Assembly (NCBI RefSeq): GCF_037038585.1
Contig: NC_092520.1
Coordinates: forward strand, 9,715,001-9,779,000
Length of the DNA: 64,000 nt
Source: Patagioenas fasciata
Lineage: Eukaryota; Chordata; Aves; Columbiformes; Columbidae
Direction of reading: 5' to 3'
The notes under the pieces are model-generated. The model was given only the letters and a program-made list of their open reading frames with translations. It was not told where the DNA came from and ran no database searches. The translations under genes were made by a program, and so were the position numbers. Each line of letters begins with the position of its first letter. Position 1 is the stretch's first letter. Positions 1 to 12,900 of the stretch are shown piece after piece.

Positions 1-3000
1 GGCACAGATAAATCAACAATGTGAAATTGTTGGTTTTCTCTAGAACAAAATTTTCGCAGCTGTATTTAAAAGTATGTTGATGAAAAGTGATTCATGAGGT
101 GAAGTAATCATTTTTATACAGTGCATTGGGCACATTTCAGCCAAATTACACCATAAAAAAAATATTATATTTGACAGCGAACTGTTAGTGATGTGATATT
201 TGAGAATGAAAGCTGACTATCCAGAGACTTATTTATGACTATGCTGCTCTCTGATGGTACCCTGGTTTTCATACCCAGTTGTGGGCAGCATGTGTTTTTC
301 CCATCTTTGTCATAGATTTAAGCTTTAGATAAATTTCTCATGTCTTTCCATTGTGAAATAATTCAGATTTGTTTGGTTTAGGTATAATTAGAGGCTATTA
401 AATCTAATTTGTCTACTACACAGAGTTCTTACCAGCTGAATATAGAAGTAATTAAGAAATTTTGGGCTACTTTAGAGGTTTTTAACTTGCATCCATTTTA
501 TCTATTGTCTTTTCATTTGAAAAAGGCATGTGTGATTCACCAGCTTACTGTGCGTATAATGCTAGATGGCTTAAAACTGTAACAAATAATTACAAGGATT
601 TAATAGAATGGGCTAAACCTCTTCATCCCCCTTTGCATGAGTGACTTGGGAGCAAAAGGTTGTGACCTACAGGGTCAAGAATACTGAGCGGAGTGTTTGA
701 GAGCAGTAGATTTATCAGACAATCCTATTCAGCCTCCGCTTTCCTATTGAAGCTGTGCTGATGCTCTGCAATTAGGAGACACCAGTTACCAGGGATGTTC
801 ATGTTCCTTCTGGGTTTTGTTTGTTATGTTGCCTGTACGGAGTTACTGATTAAGGCTTTGGAGTGTGGAATTCTCTTCGCAAGTGATTTGTTTTGTATCT
901 CTAGGATGGTTTCCAGCTGTTTGAGGATTATTATTGTGTTGGGTTTTTTTTTTCCTGGGGAACCTTGGTTTCAGATAGCAGCCAGAGTGGCAAACTTTGA
1001 CAAGTTACAACCAGTTCTTTTTGATAAGCTTTTCTTAGTAGAACGAGATAATTTCATTTTCTCTCATGTACTTAATTTCTTCTTTTATTATCTTCCTCAA
1101 AAATCAATTCCAATATTTTAGTCTTTTAAGCATTACGCAAAATGTTGATAGCAGATTTATAAGAACTTACTGAGTCAAGTTAGAACTGAGGATGTTACCA
1201 AGTCTCCGTATTCTAGGAAACCCGTGGGATGTTTTACAAAAGAATGTGCCCTTGCTTAAGCTTCTCATTCAGAAATTAAACCCCTATTGATACATGGAAA
1301 CAGACTCCTATTCATATGTTCCATATGATTTGTAGCATCCTAATCCTTGCCATGAATCCTTTCCTTATTCTCTGTATTGTAGACTGAAATACATCATTTC
1401 AAAACATGGCTTCTTTACATTCTTTTTTGAAAACATCAGCTCTTGGTCGATCCCAGTTCTAATCGTCTCTTTTCACAAGTGCTGTGGGTTTCCTGAATCC
1501 TCTTGAAGAACACTTCAAGTTTTTTAAAAACTTGTCTCCTGTGAGTATATATTTAAAATTTACCATGAATCTGCACATTCATGCAATTACCTAATTGCAT
1601 AAACCTTTAATTTCTTCCACTTTAACCAATACTTCTTAATTTCAACTATTAGTATACTTCGGGTGAAACGTGTTCGTAAACAGTGTTGTATGCCAGTAGA
1701 CAGTGAATAATGAATCAAATTAAACTGCAGTAAGTAATTTGTAGGCTGAATGACCATGCAGCTCCTATGTATTGCCTGGTTCACATACTTACTAATAACT
1801 CACTTGGCTTAAGCATAATTTTGTTGACTTGTGGTTGCTGTAGTAATGTAAAGCTGTTGCTGTAGTTATTTGCTGGGTACAAGTGAAATTTTGAAACCGT
1901 AATAGTTTTTTCCACAGTTGACTTCTGCATGGATTGCATTTTATAACTTTATTATAAACACTTGAAATAGTATAGGTCCAAGAATTACCATCTGCTATAT
2001 GGAGTTTGTAAAACTGTTTATATAATGTTGATGAACATATTAAAGTGGTGAAAAACTGCCAAGAACATGCCACTAGAACTTGGATTCATCTCCACCTAAT
2101 TGCTGCAAATTAAAAATTAAGCAGCCTCGCCTAATCTGCTTTCATGACTTTGCAGCATCCAGAGCGGCCTGTGAGTCAGCATCAGGTGCAGTTAGGAAAA
2201 AAGAGACATGTTCTGGCTTGGGGAGAGATAGATGGAGAACTGTAATCCCCTGAAGAACACAGTCCAAACGTCCTGGATATTACTGTAAACTGAACTTTTT
2301 CACTGGAAAGCTGTCAGAGCTAAGGGAATAGTTCATGGTGCAAATCCTTCCTCCACTGCTTTTCTTCCTTCCCTGCCAAAATGTGTTGTATTAGCAGGTC
2401 CAGCGTGCCAAAATTTGCCTTTGCACATTACACTCTTTCTTTAGTTTGCTACATGTTGTTGCCTCAAATAGAATTAAAGGGATGCGTCATTGGAAATTCT
2501 TGATACTCGTTTATTTATTTGTTTTTGCTAAGGCCTTACGAAGGGGTCTTGCATCTCAGAAACAAGATTTGGGACATGAAATGTCTTCTGAAATGCTCCA
2601 TACAGAAAAACTCCCAGCAGAAGGAGAGAAAAGGTGCCCTACTTAACCTGGGGGTACAAGCATGACCCCCACCTTCCTGCTCAGTCCTGCTCTGTCAGTC
2701 ACGGCTGACATCGCTCCTTATGAAATGTTGACTTTGGAAGAAGCGCCTGGCACAGGCAAGTGGAACAGTTAATTCCTATGGGCTGCACATTTATCAAGCA
2801 CACAAGTGGTGGCAGATGTGCGCTCCAGCCCTCTGACAGATGTCTCTGGGGTGTGTTTCACAACAAGGCAGTTGTGTCGTGTCTCCAGGTGTGTATTGTG
2901 GCCATATGGATTTATTTGCCTGGTTTCTTCTCTTCTGTTAACCCAGAACTGAGAGGCACTGTGTAGCACTTAAGGGTACTTTGATTTCTTCATGTTGTCA

Positions 3001-3831
3001 TAGTTGAAGTTAAGGTCCAAAACTGACCTTTACTTTTAGCAGACAAGGACAATCCAACATCTTCTGTTCCCAGACCTGCTTGGACTTCAACCACATTAAT
3101 GTTTGTTTGCCACACCATGCTATTTGACTTCATCTGTTCAGGGATGACAAAGTATGTTGAGCTTGCTATCTAAATTTAAAATGAGGACAACTCAGTTTTT
3201 TTCCAGGAAGACAAGTGGTTGCGTTTGTGACTTCTTTAGAAGTGAAAGACAATTCTAAGAAGAAACAGGTGAATTCAAAGTTCAAATATTACTTTCTTTC
3301 TCTTATTTAGTATTTCTTTGAGGAATTTCTCAGCTGAAGGCACAAAGGGCTGACCTGAGTAGAACAGAGTGCGAGTCCCTTCTGCATCCTCATTCACTGC
3401 GGTGATAACTTCTCTGTTAATAGGAGAAAGAAATCTTCAGAACAGCTCTGCAGCATCTCCACTTTCTCTTCCCCCTTAATAAGGTTGCATAGTTGGTTTA
3501 AACTTTGAGTATTTGAGAACATTTCACTGTTACATACTTTTTTCAATCTCTTAATATAGAATAAAAGGATTTAAAGAAATCATGAGAGATTGTCCAGTTT
3601 TACCTCCATTCATGTCAAATATCTGACTAACTTATTCTGTAGTATCTCCAGTAATGGTGAGTCCGTGACATCCTTCAACAGTCGATTCCTATTCTTAACC
3701 GTTTTTATCACAAGATTTTTTTCAGTGTCTGATCTGAATATATCTTGATGCAACTGTGATCTATTACTTTTTCTCCTATCCAGCACAAACACTGAAGAAA
3801 CGGATTATTCCCTTCCCTTTGTAGCAAACTT

Positions 3832-4026
3832 AAGTCCTGTTCCTTGTACAATTACACAGAGCTAAGCAAGGCTAGGCAATAGTGATGTAGGTTAAAGGGT
3901 TAGCTCTCTAAGTGTCTTTAAGTGTTAGTTAGTTAATTATTATTTAAGTGTTAATTATTTCTTTAAGTGTTAATTAGTTAATTGTCAGTTCCCTGTATCA
4001 GAACAACCATGGTTATTTCAGAATCC
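3832..4026. repeat. Direct repeat, copy 1 (about 195 bp)
   Basis: Starts at AAGTCCTGT, runs through GAGCTAAGCAAGGCTAGG and an A/T-rich part built on short repeats of TTTAAGTGTTAATTA, and ends near CAGAATCC. It is matched along its whole length, in the same orientation, by 4556-4756 with scattered substitutions and small indels (about nine bases in ten agree by eye). The family is not recognised. Confidence 0.85.
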
Positions 4027-4555
4027 ATAACTTCACTAAGACTTATCACATCCTCCCAGCTTCTTCTTTCCTTGTCTCCCTCTGCTCTGCTCACGTCTTC
4101 TTTAGACAGAACTGAGGCGTGGAAATGACCTTACAACCCTTGAGGCTGTAAGGAAGGTATGTATTTACGATGTTGGACACACACAGGGAATAGCTTCACC
4201 CAAGGTGTGTGTGTGTTTTACAGTAGCTGTGAGCTTGGTTAAATACAGTAAGGTGTTACATATTCATGAAAGTTTTTAGGAATGCCTATACATACTCATA
4301 ACCTGTCCCCGAGAAGGTGGTTCTTATTACAATGAGTTCCGGGAGAGCATTTCCAGAGTCTCCACCTCCGGCTCCTCCTGGTTGCAGCTGCGCAGTGATC
4401 GTGACGCCGGGTCCTCTTTCTCTGTACACGGTCACCTTTGGTCCAGTGTGATGAGTTGGTTAAAACTGGCGTATCTCCTGTCCTGTGCCCAAGTTTCTGT
4501 TATCTAGTTCACCCAAGGATGCTCCAAGGATTATTATCTTTGCAAGGCCTCAGTG

Positions 4556-4756
4556 AAGTCCTGTTTCTCGTACAATAAGTTACACAGAGCTAAGCAAGGC
4601 TAGGTAATAGTGATGTGGGTTAAAGGATCAGCTCTGTAAGTGTCTTTAAGTGTTAGTGTTAGTTAATTATTATTTAAGTGTTAATTATTTCTTTAAGTGT
4701 TAATTAGTTAATTGTCAATTCCCTGTATCAGAACAACCACGGTTATTCCAGAATCC
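4556..4756. repeat. Direct repeat, copy 2 (about 201 bp)
   Basis: Same orientation as 3832-4026. It differs by an extra GTTAGT-type unit in the A/T-rich part, a small insertion near its start, and point changes. The two copies bracket 529 bp that are GC-richer in the middle and contain CATTCATGAA and GAATGCCTATACAT-like sequence. This resembles avian ERV LTR sequence in style only; I cannot assign a family. Confidence 0.85.
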
Positions 4757-6377
4757 GTACAAATAATTCTCATTGCTCTGTTCTGCTTTCCCTGAAATGA
4801 GTCCACCTTGAAGTGTGATGCATAAGAGAATTTATTTCAGCTGGTAATAGCCTTTCTTCTACATCTCAGAGTGGCTTTTGCATTTCGACCCTCCACAGTT
4901 CTTATCCTGTATTTGTGTAGCTGATTGTTACTACATATATGTAATTCACGTGCCATCAATGAATAGCATCCTGTTTTTTCTGTTTTCTCTTCCACTTATA
5001 GCCCTTTCCTGCTTGGTACTATCTACAAATATAACAGGCGTACACTTTTGCTCTGTCACCTCTCTGCCTACTGAAATGTTGAGTAGTAGACATGCAGGAG
5101 AGGTCCTTGTGGAGCACCACTTAGTACATCCTTCCAGTTTGATAACTGCTCTCCCACTACTCGTGTCTAACCGGTTTTGAATATGTTCTAGATATCTTCC
5201 ATTAGATGATAATTCCCTGGTGGTTTCTAAAAGAAAATGTCACATGCTTCAGAGTCCACAGCTTGAATCAAGTCAGTAGTGTATGACCCATACTGCTTTT
5301 CATCTCTAATCATGACATGTTACTTAGTATTAAAAGAGTTTTGTTTGGGATTTTGTTTGATAAGTGTGTGTGGATTGTTAGACATGTCCTCATGATTGTC
5401 TTCCAGGTGCTTACAATGTCTGTTTGTGTATTATGGTTTCTCGCAGTAGGCACCTTCCTCTTTAGGAAGCCAGTTGAATTACAGTTTGTTCTAATTCCTC
5501 CTTTCCCAGACAGTATGATATTTATTGTTTAACTTCATGTTGACCAAAAATAACTCGGCTACAGCATCCTGAAGTTATATGGGTTTTTTCACTACTGCAT
5601 TTACATGGGTGGCTCATAATCAGCCTGTGATTGTCCTTCTCTAGAAATTAGATGACTTGCGCCCAGAAAGATGGAGATTACACTACGTATTTAGTGATCG
5701 ACAAAAGCAAATGTCAACACATCACAAGTATGTTGTTAGTAATGCTGGTTACCCTTGCTTATTCTGAATTTAAGGCTGAATAGGATCACTTTTTTCCTGA
5801 AACAGCAATGATTAAACCTTACCTATTATGAAAGATTCTGTGATTTTGCAATGAGATGTTATTTTTGTGTGATGTAGATCTTTGATGGAGACACAAGAGC
5901 CCCTTTCTATTGACTTGTTACATTTTTGTGGCACACTAGTGCCTTGCATTGCCAACCTGGTTTCCAGGATCAGTTTAGTCATGGCTTTTCTTGGTAGGAC
6001 CAGCTCTCTGAGTGTAGTGTGATGGTGACATGGACAGGAATGTTGTGTCCCTACCTAACATGGTAGATAGCTCCATGTGAGACTGCTTCATCATGTGAAC
6101 AGTTGCCTTCAGCAGGACTGGTTCAGCAGCCAGACACCCCAGTGCTGTAGCGCTGTAGGACACCTGGCAGCCTTTCTTGGTAACAATAAAGAGAAGATCC
6201 CTGTCTTTGCCAGTAATAACTTTCCCTAGAAACTGACCCATACCTAATATGTTGCAAGAAAACAAGCATGGAAGGAAAAGAAAATATTCTCATACTTGTG
6301 CTTTTTATTGTATATATTACTTGGGAACTCACATGTATATTTTGTTGCGTGTTAGTGTAGCATTGGCAGCTACAAAG

Positions 6378-6935
6378 ATCATAGAATCACAGAACAGTTT
6401 GGGTTGGAAGGGACCTTCAAAGCTCATCCAGTGCCACCCCTGCCATGAGCAGGGACATCTTCACCAGCTCAGGTTGCTCAGAGCCCCGTCCAGCCTGGCC
6501 TGGGATGTCTCCAGGGATGGGGCATCTACCACCTCTCTGGGCAACCTGGGACAGGATTTCACCAGCCTTGTTTTAAAAAAATTCTTCCTCATGGTTAGGC
6601 TGAATTTCCCCTCTTTTAGTTTAAAAACTTCACCCCTTTTCTTTCCGTAACAGGCCCTGCTAAAAAGTCTGTCCCCATCTTTCTTACAGGCCCCTTTTAA
6701 GCACTGAAAGGCCACAATAAGGTCTCCCTGGAGCTTCTCTTCCCCAGGCTGAACAACCCCAGCTCTCCCAGCCTGTCCTCACAGCAGAGCTGTTCCAGCC
6801 TCTGATCATTTCTGTGGCTCCTCTGGCCCCTCTCCAACAGGTCCATGTCTTTCTTGTACTGGGGGCCCCAAAGGCGGACGGACGGACTCCAGGTGGGGTC
6901 TCACCAGACTCGACAATTTGATGATGGCCGTGCTT
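6378..6935 (-). mobile_element. CR1 LINE, 3' fragment (minus strand)
   Basis: Begins at its 3' end with the CR1 terminal octamer-type repeat (ATCATAGAATCACAGAA on the + strand). It continues through the standard antisense 3' region: TGGAAGGGACCTTCAAAG, the core around 6425-6520, TTCCTCATGGTTAGGCTGAA and the GAACAACCCCAGCTCTCCCA segment. It fades near 6935, the 5' truncation typical of CR1 copies. On the minus strand the end of ORF2 is still recognisable in pieces (AFQCLKGACKKDGDRLF-type residues), broken by stops. It lies in a TMEM135 intron, antisense to the gene. Confidence 0.93.
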
Positions 6936-9900
6936 GATAGATTGTAGAAGCTGTTGAGAATTAGAGGTTTTCTGACTAAAAATGAGTCAAGTCATCATTG
7001 ACTTGTAGCCCTAAAACAAGCCTTGGCTCTACCTTAGAGCTTCTGGCGTGTATTCATTTAGATAATGTTAACCAGTGTTTCTGGATGGCTTGTTTCTCTT
7101 TTGGCAGTGTTACTTCCTTACCTTGCCAAATAAGTCTACATTTTAACATACAAGTTCTGGCTTCCTAGTGTAGTGTCACATGTTTTCTATCTCAGCTTGC
7201 TGAAGGCAATAGATCTTGCAAACTACGGATCAACAGTGGTCGAATCCTCAGCTATAATTTTTGGAAGGTTATTTTCATTAATATGATGTTCTTTCACTTA
7301 GTTAAATGAGTTAATTGCAGGAAGTATTCCACATTACATATTATTATTTTTTTCATATTTTTGAGGAGATCTTGTGTTTTATCTGGGTGATTGCACACAT
7401 TCTTGTGATGGAGTTCATTATATTTTCAGTTGTTTGTTGTAAAAAATCATTACGTTTTTACATTACATTTAAAAAAAAAAGCATTACATATGTTCCAAAG
7501 CCACATTTATGTAATCACTATAATAGGAAAGGACCAAAAGTCCATTGCAGAAGTGACACTTCCCCCCTTCAACTGTGACCTATAGACTTGGGCTTTGTGT
7601 TACATCACTCCGAGTTTCATGACCAGCCTCTCCATTCCTTCTTTTGTGATGCAACTTTCTAGTTCAAATAATGCACTTGGGTGTGCAGCTCTAAAAATAT
7701 GATCTGTTTGAATAACACTGTAGTAATTTAAAATAAAACTATTTTAGAATGAAGTTTGGTCCCTTGCTGCAGTGCAAGCCGGCAAGGGAGTTCCTTAGGA
7801 GTGGATTTCTGTGGTAGCACTGAAATTTGGTTCTCAAAATAGTGTTTTCTGAGGCTATACACAAATACTTTGTTCACCCTGTGGTTCTTGGAGCTCGGTT
7901 TTGAGTTTTTAATCTATTTTCAAGACTTCCTATGATAGTTATAAACCTCAGAGGCCTGTCTGCACAGCCCGTTTACACATCTGTGTGTAAATTCCAAGTA
8001 AGCAGGGGAGGTCCTCACACAGAAATACTATGGAGCCAGAAATAAAAGTTTTAAGTTTCAAAAAACTTTGCAATGTGGTAATTTAGCTTGAGTGTAGCAA
8101 CAAACTGGTGGTGTCCTAATGCTTATGGCTCAATATGTAGCTGTAACAGTATTGGTGATTTTGGCAATGTTCTGCATTATAGACAATTAAGAATATTTTT
8201 GATTAACAGAGTGAAAATCTCACTTCAAGTCCTTACAAATAATATCTCAGTGATTTAGGAGGCATGTAGTGCCTTCACTATGCCTGGGCATATTCAGAAT
8301 GATTGTTGATTTCTTTCAAATATTTTTTACAGCTTTTCATTTCATTATAAGTTTATTCTGTTTATACAAGTGCATTTTATTAAATGTCAGAGATATGGGT
8401 AATATAATATAAAAGTATAAATGGGTCATCTCCTCATAATCACATTTTCCCCAAATCGAAACAAAGCAAACAGCCAAATGTTTCCTTCAAATCCATTTGT
8501 GGCATCTTCTGGGGAAAGCAAATATTGTATCCATTTCTCTTGAATACTTGAATTAATCCATCAATCAGTCTCTATGAAAGAGGTTTTTAGCTGACTGAAG
8601 TTTTGAATCACCTGCAAATAGCATCAAGTATGTTTACAGAAAACAGCTCCAAGTTTAGCTTCTCTTTTTCCTTTTTTCTTGATTTCCCGTTGCAGAGAGA
8701 CAGTAGAAAGAGCCAGAGGACAGTTTGTCAGTAGATGAATTTAGCACAGGTCTCAGTGTAACATAGAATTGCTGCAGATGCCACCATTATTTAACCTGAG
8801 CCAAACCCGGTATGAAGTCAAGATCATTTACTATTTAATCTGATAACAGCATGTCCCCTTTGGTGACAGACTGTTCTCATTGTTCTAACAACAATGAAAC
8901 AGCATCAGCGCATCCTTGACCGTGGGGGTGGATGTGGTTTTGTGCACGTCACGGTATATTTCTCTGTATCCTCATGCTCCTAGAACCAGTTTGACTTCCC
9001 ATTTTCATACTTCCAGGATCTTTTGGCCATTTCCTATTTTTGTTCTGTGCCTGATTCGGAGAGAGTGTTTGGGTTTTGCTGTAGCACAAGGTGCCTTTTT
9101 CCATAGAACACTTGTAAGAAAAAGGTTAAAACTGGGTAGTTGAAAAATCACATCACTTTCCAAATTTCAACAAACCAGTTGAACTAAGCAGGGAAAAGCT
9201 TAACCTCATTGTTTAGTCAACAATTTTAATTGAAATTGGCTTCTTGTATCAGCCGTGTGAGGCAGGGGCTTTGATGAAGGATTTGGAGAGGGTTTGCAGC
9301 CATTGGGGTGACTCAGTTGCTGCTGCTGAGCCCACAACAGAACGTTGTTGCTACACAAACACGTGGAAGGGCTGCATCCAGATAGAACAATTAAACATGT
9401 TTTTTTCTTTGCTTTTAAGATCTTTTGAGAGAATTGATCCATTTACTCAAAAATGCACATTTAAGGAAGCGCTAATCTCTGAAGAAATGTGAGCGTTGTA
9501 AGTAGTGGGATAATGAACTTCACTACAAATCGGATTTTGCGTTTGGCAATAACACACAAAACTTGATTAGCAATCAGATGTGAAGAGTTGATTGATAACA
9601 GCTTTGGTTTACAACCCTGATATAGTATTGTAACTTCAGTATAAACAGCTTTCTTTTCAACTGCAGTGTCACATTCTTGCCAGAATTGCAGAATTTTTCT
9701 TTAAAAATGTAATTCCCTGGATTTACATGAAAGATTAATGGGACCACAGTTTGCTCTTGACTACGCTGCTTGTTGTTTCCATTCACCCTTTCTATCCAAG
9801 TGTTGCAAATGATGCATTCAATACAGGTCTAGAAATAATAATCTACATGCTCTGCTCTGCTACTTTTACCCTTCGCCTTGAATATTGTCCCTACTTGCTC

Positions 9901-12900
9901 TTTCTTTGTTCATTTTTTAAAAACATAGTTTTATATTCACTCCATGTACTACTTACAAAAATATAGCCTTTTCAAAATATCGTTTTATACTTCAAGCACA
10001 GCTGAAAGAAATGTCATGGATACATTCTTTCACTTTTAATTTAAACACACAAAAGTTAAACTATCAGTCGGATTTGGAAACACAAGCAATGAGACTTTTC
10101 AATGCAGTTTGATCCCAGCTGTATTGCACATTTAATAGTTCAAAGTATCATTTTTATAAGAGTTTCTGCTACAACTGTTCTGACTTCAGTTATTTCAAAT
10201 GTGTTTTTTGACATGTCTCTCGAAGTCTACGTGTTGCCTATGGGGTACAAGATTAGATTTTTTGGTTATAATTGCTCCTTATCATTTTTTTCATAATCCT
10301 GGGTTAACAGACAAGACCTGTGAGGAAAGATGGAAAGAAAATAAATGCTTAATCTACAAAAAGGGGAAGTTTTTCCCTTAAATTTGCCTCTGGATTTCCT
10401 CTGCACCAGTCACAAGTTGCTCCTCATGATGGTGATGAGTCTTGGATGAGGCAGCAGGTTTTCCATCAGGTTTTCTATCCCATTCCTGGCAACATGGAGG
10501 ACAAGAGGAAAGCGAGTGGTTCTTCCTGCTCCTGCATCATCTGACAAAAGTTGGGATATAGAGACGTAGCACAAAGGAAGGACTTTGGTTTGATATTGGG
10601 GGAAATGTTAAAGTTAACGGCAGCTGGTGCATGGAACACATTGCTTCTACTCTCTGCATTTCCAGGTGCCTTGATGTGGTGATTTTTTGGAGTCTCTAAA
10701 GGTGTGTTTCAGTCTGGATGGATGGACAAAAATGCTTGCACATCTATACAGGGGACAATAACGTAGCTTGAAATATGGATATCCTTTTTGGATTGAGTTA
10801 TCTTTGTGAGATGTCTTTAGTAAAATAAAGGTGATTAGTTGAAATGACAAAAAGAAGAGGAAGAGGAGGGGAAAGGAAAGGAAAGGAAAGGAAAGGAAAG
10901 GAAAGGAAAGGAAAGGAAAGGAAAGGAAAGGAAAGGAAAGGAAAGGAAAGGAAAGGAAAGGAAAGGAAAGGAAAGGAAAGGAAAGGAAAGGAAAGGAATT
11001 AAAAATCTCACTAAATCTTGAATGTTAAAGCAATCTATCCATCTATGAAGGAAACTTTCCACATTCTGATCCTTTGTGCCTCATGGAGCTGTAGATCTAG
11101 AATGGAAGCTACTTTGTATTGAGATGCTGCTCAACTTAAAGTGGTGGTTTTGATCCAAAGGAATTACATCTAAATGCTTCTCTGCTTCCAAGTAGGGTGC
11201 TATAATTTTAGATTCGATGCGCTTTGTTTCTGATAGGAAAATTAGTAAGCAGAGTAGTATTTTTTTTCAAGCTGGTGTGAAAGTCATGAGAAGCTGCTGA
11301 AGTCAGAAGACTCTTGTGTAACCGTATCTACAAAGATTTTTAGGATCCGGTTTCCCACAGATTTATCTAAATGTCTTTCTGCAGCCTCATCATAGCCCAC
11401 TGACAGCTCAATGGATTTAGGCATTAAGATTAACATAATAATCATGTTCTTCTTTGGTCCCTGGGAAGTATCTAGATACCGCTCAGATAGTTGGAAAGTT
11501 GACCACAACTGAGTAGTGACAAGTCAAAATAGGTTTTGTGGCATGTCCGATCGTAATTTTTATAAATCACATTTTTCACTTAAAAATGAAAATGTGTGTT
11601 CTTCTGCTGGGAAAAATACTAGTGGTACACCGTTCTGAAAAACCTTTGTTTTCAATCCCGTTTGTCTTATCTGACTTGACTGGGTTAGCTCTTATTTTAT
11701 ATCCACAGATATAAAATACTTCATTTTAAAGTAACTTTTTTCTACACAGTTAGTGAGGAAGGTCTTACTGGTTTGAAATTGTTCTTGCTTCCCAAGGCCT
11801 TTTGGAAAACTAATACTTCCGAAATGGGATTTTATCTTACGGTAACCACATAAACAAATTACTTTCAAACAACTTAGAACTGAGCTTGAACTAATTCTTC
11901 CATTTCTCTGATTCAGAATGATTAAATGTGTGTCCCTGGATCTTGAATTTCTTTATAATCTCATTCTCAGTGGCGCTTATTCTGCAATTTCAATGTTGTA
12001 GTCACAACCCGCTTGATAAACATGGTAGAGAGTGTCAGACCATGAGGAGGGGTGGAGAAGGTAATGATGGATGATTTGGTTTTAAGAAAAACAAATGATC
12101 TTTTGAGAATAACATTTAAAGGACAGATGGGGGCAAATACGAAACAGGAGTTCGACTTGCAGAAATAAAGAGCGAAGTGGGAGATGGAAAAGGAAGAAGA
12201 TAAATGGATAAAGATGACATCTCAGAAAAAATGACAACTGTTACTGTGTTTACTGTTGTTAACACTGGGGGAAGGAGAGGAGTGAAGGATAGAAAAACAG
12301 AAGGAGGATGTAGCTTGAAATGGAAAGTGGATTATCCTCGAGTTCACACAGCTCACAAAGGAGCGTGGGTACCCTTTAATTCCTCATAGCAAGGGATATA
12401 GCTGGCGTGTTCAGACACAGTCACGTTTCATCACTGTGATCCTCCCTTCCCCATAAAACACCTTAACTCGGAACCGTGGTCACCTCCACCTCCGATCAGT
12501 CTCTACAGGCAGATGTGATGTGCCACCGCATGTCCCATGCTTGTGGTGCTTCCTTCCCACGCGGCCGTAATGAGAGCTCTGCGTAGAGGAGTTTTTAATT
12601 TACTCCTACCCTGAAGGGTAACACAAGCAATACGGGGATGCTGTTAAACATGGCATGTGTTGGTGCTGTGAGCTGCTTTCTCTTCACCAGTTCCGTGGGT
12701 GCAAAGTGACTTGGTTCTCCAGAAGGCTTCTTGCACAGGGTGTATCAATTGGTCACAGAGAAAATCTTTAGAACACTTATGACAAGACATTCTAATAAAA
12801 AAGCCCAAAGCAGAATTGCTGGCAGCTGCAGCCTTGCAGTTCAGTGTGGGAACTTCTCCTTCCCACAGGATGGAGGGAGAGTAGGGTGCTCATGTACAGC

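Larger units (their letters stand above)
1..6377 (+). other. Intronic sequence of TMEM135 (upstream intron, first part); no gene seen
   Basis: AT-rich, no reading frame resembling a known protein, and no TMEM135 exon recognised. It contains only the 0.2-kb direct repeat pair at 3832-4026 and 4556-4756 and the distinct sequence between them. Its intronic status is inferred: the first exon in the window starts in the middle of the protein with a phase-2 acceptor, so the preceding intron must extend at least to position 1 unless an unrecognised exon lies here. Confidence 0.6.

Noticed and set aside
795..1121. Hydrophobic 108-codon frame that might be an upstream TMEM135 membrane exon
   Set aside because: Residues do not match the TMEM135 N-terminal half, and no matching splice phases are seen.
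3832..4756. Complete LTR retrotransposon with 0.2-kb LTRs
   Set aside because: The repeats lack clear TG...CA ends, and the 529-bp interior has no primer-binding site, polypurine tract or coding remnant that I can identify; kept only as an unexplained repeat pair.
10540..10660. Faint CR1-like wording (GCACAAAGGAAGGACTTTGG ... CATGGAACACATTGC)
   Set aside because: Too short and too diverged to separate from chance by eye; a profile search would decide.
10835..11062. Minus-strand frame with repeated Phe-Leu-Ser-Phe-Pro
   Set aside because: Translation of the (GGAAA)n microsatellite.
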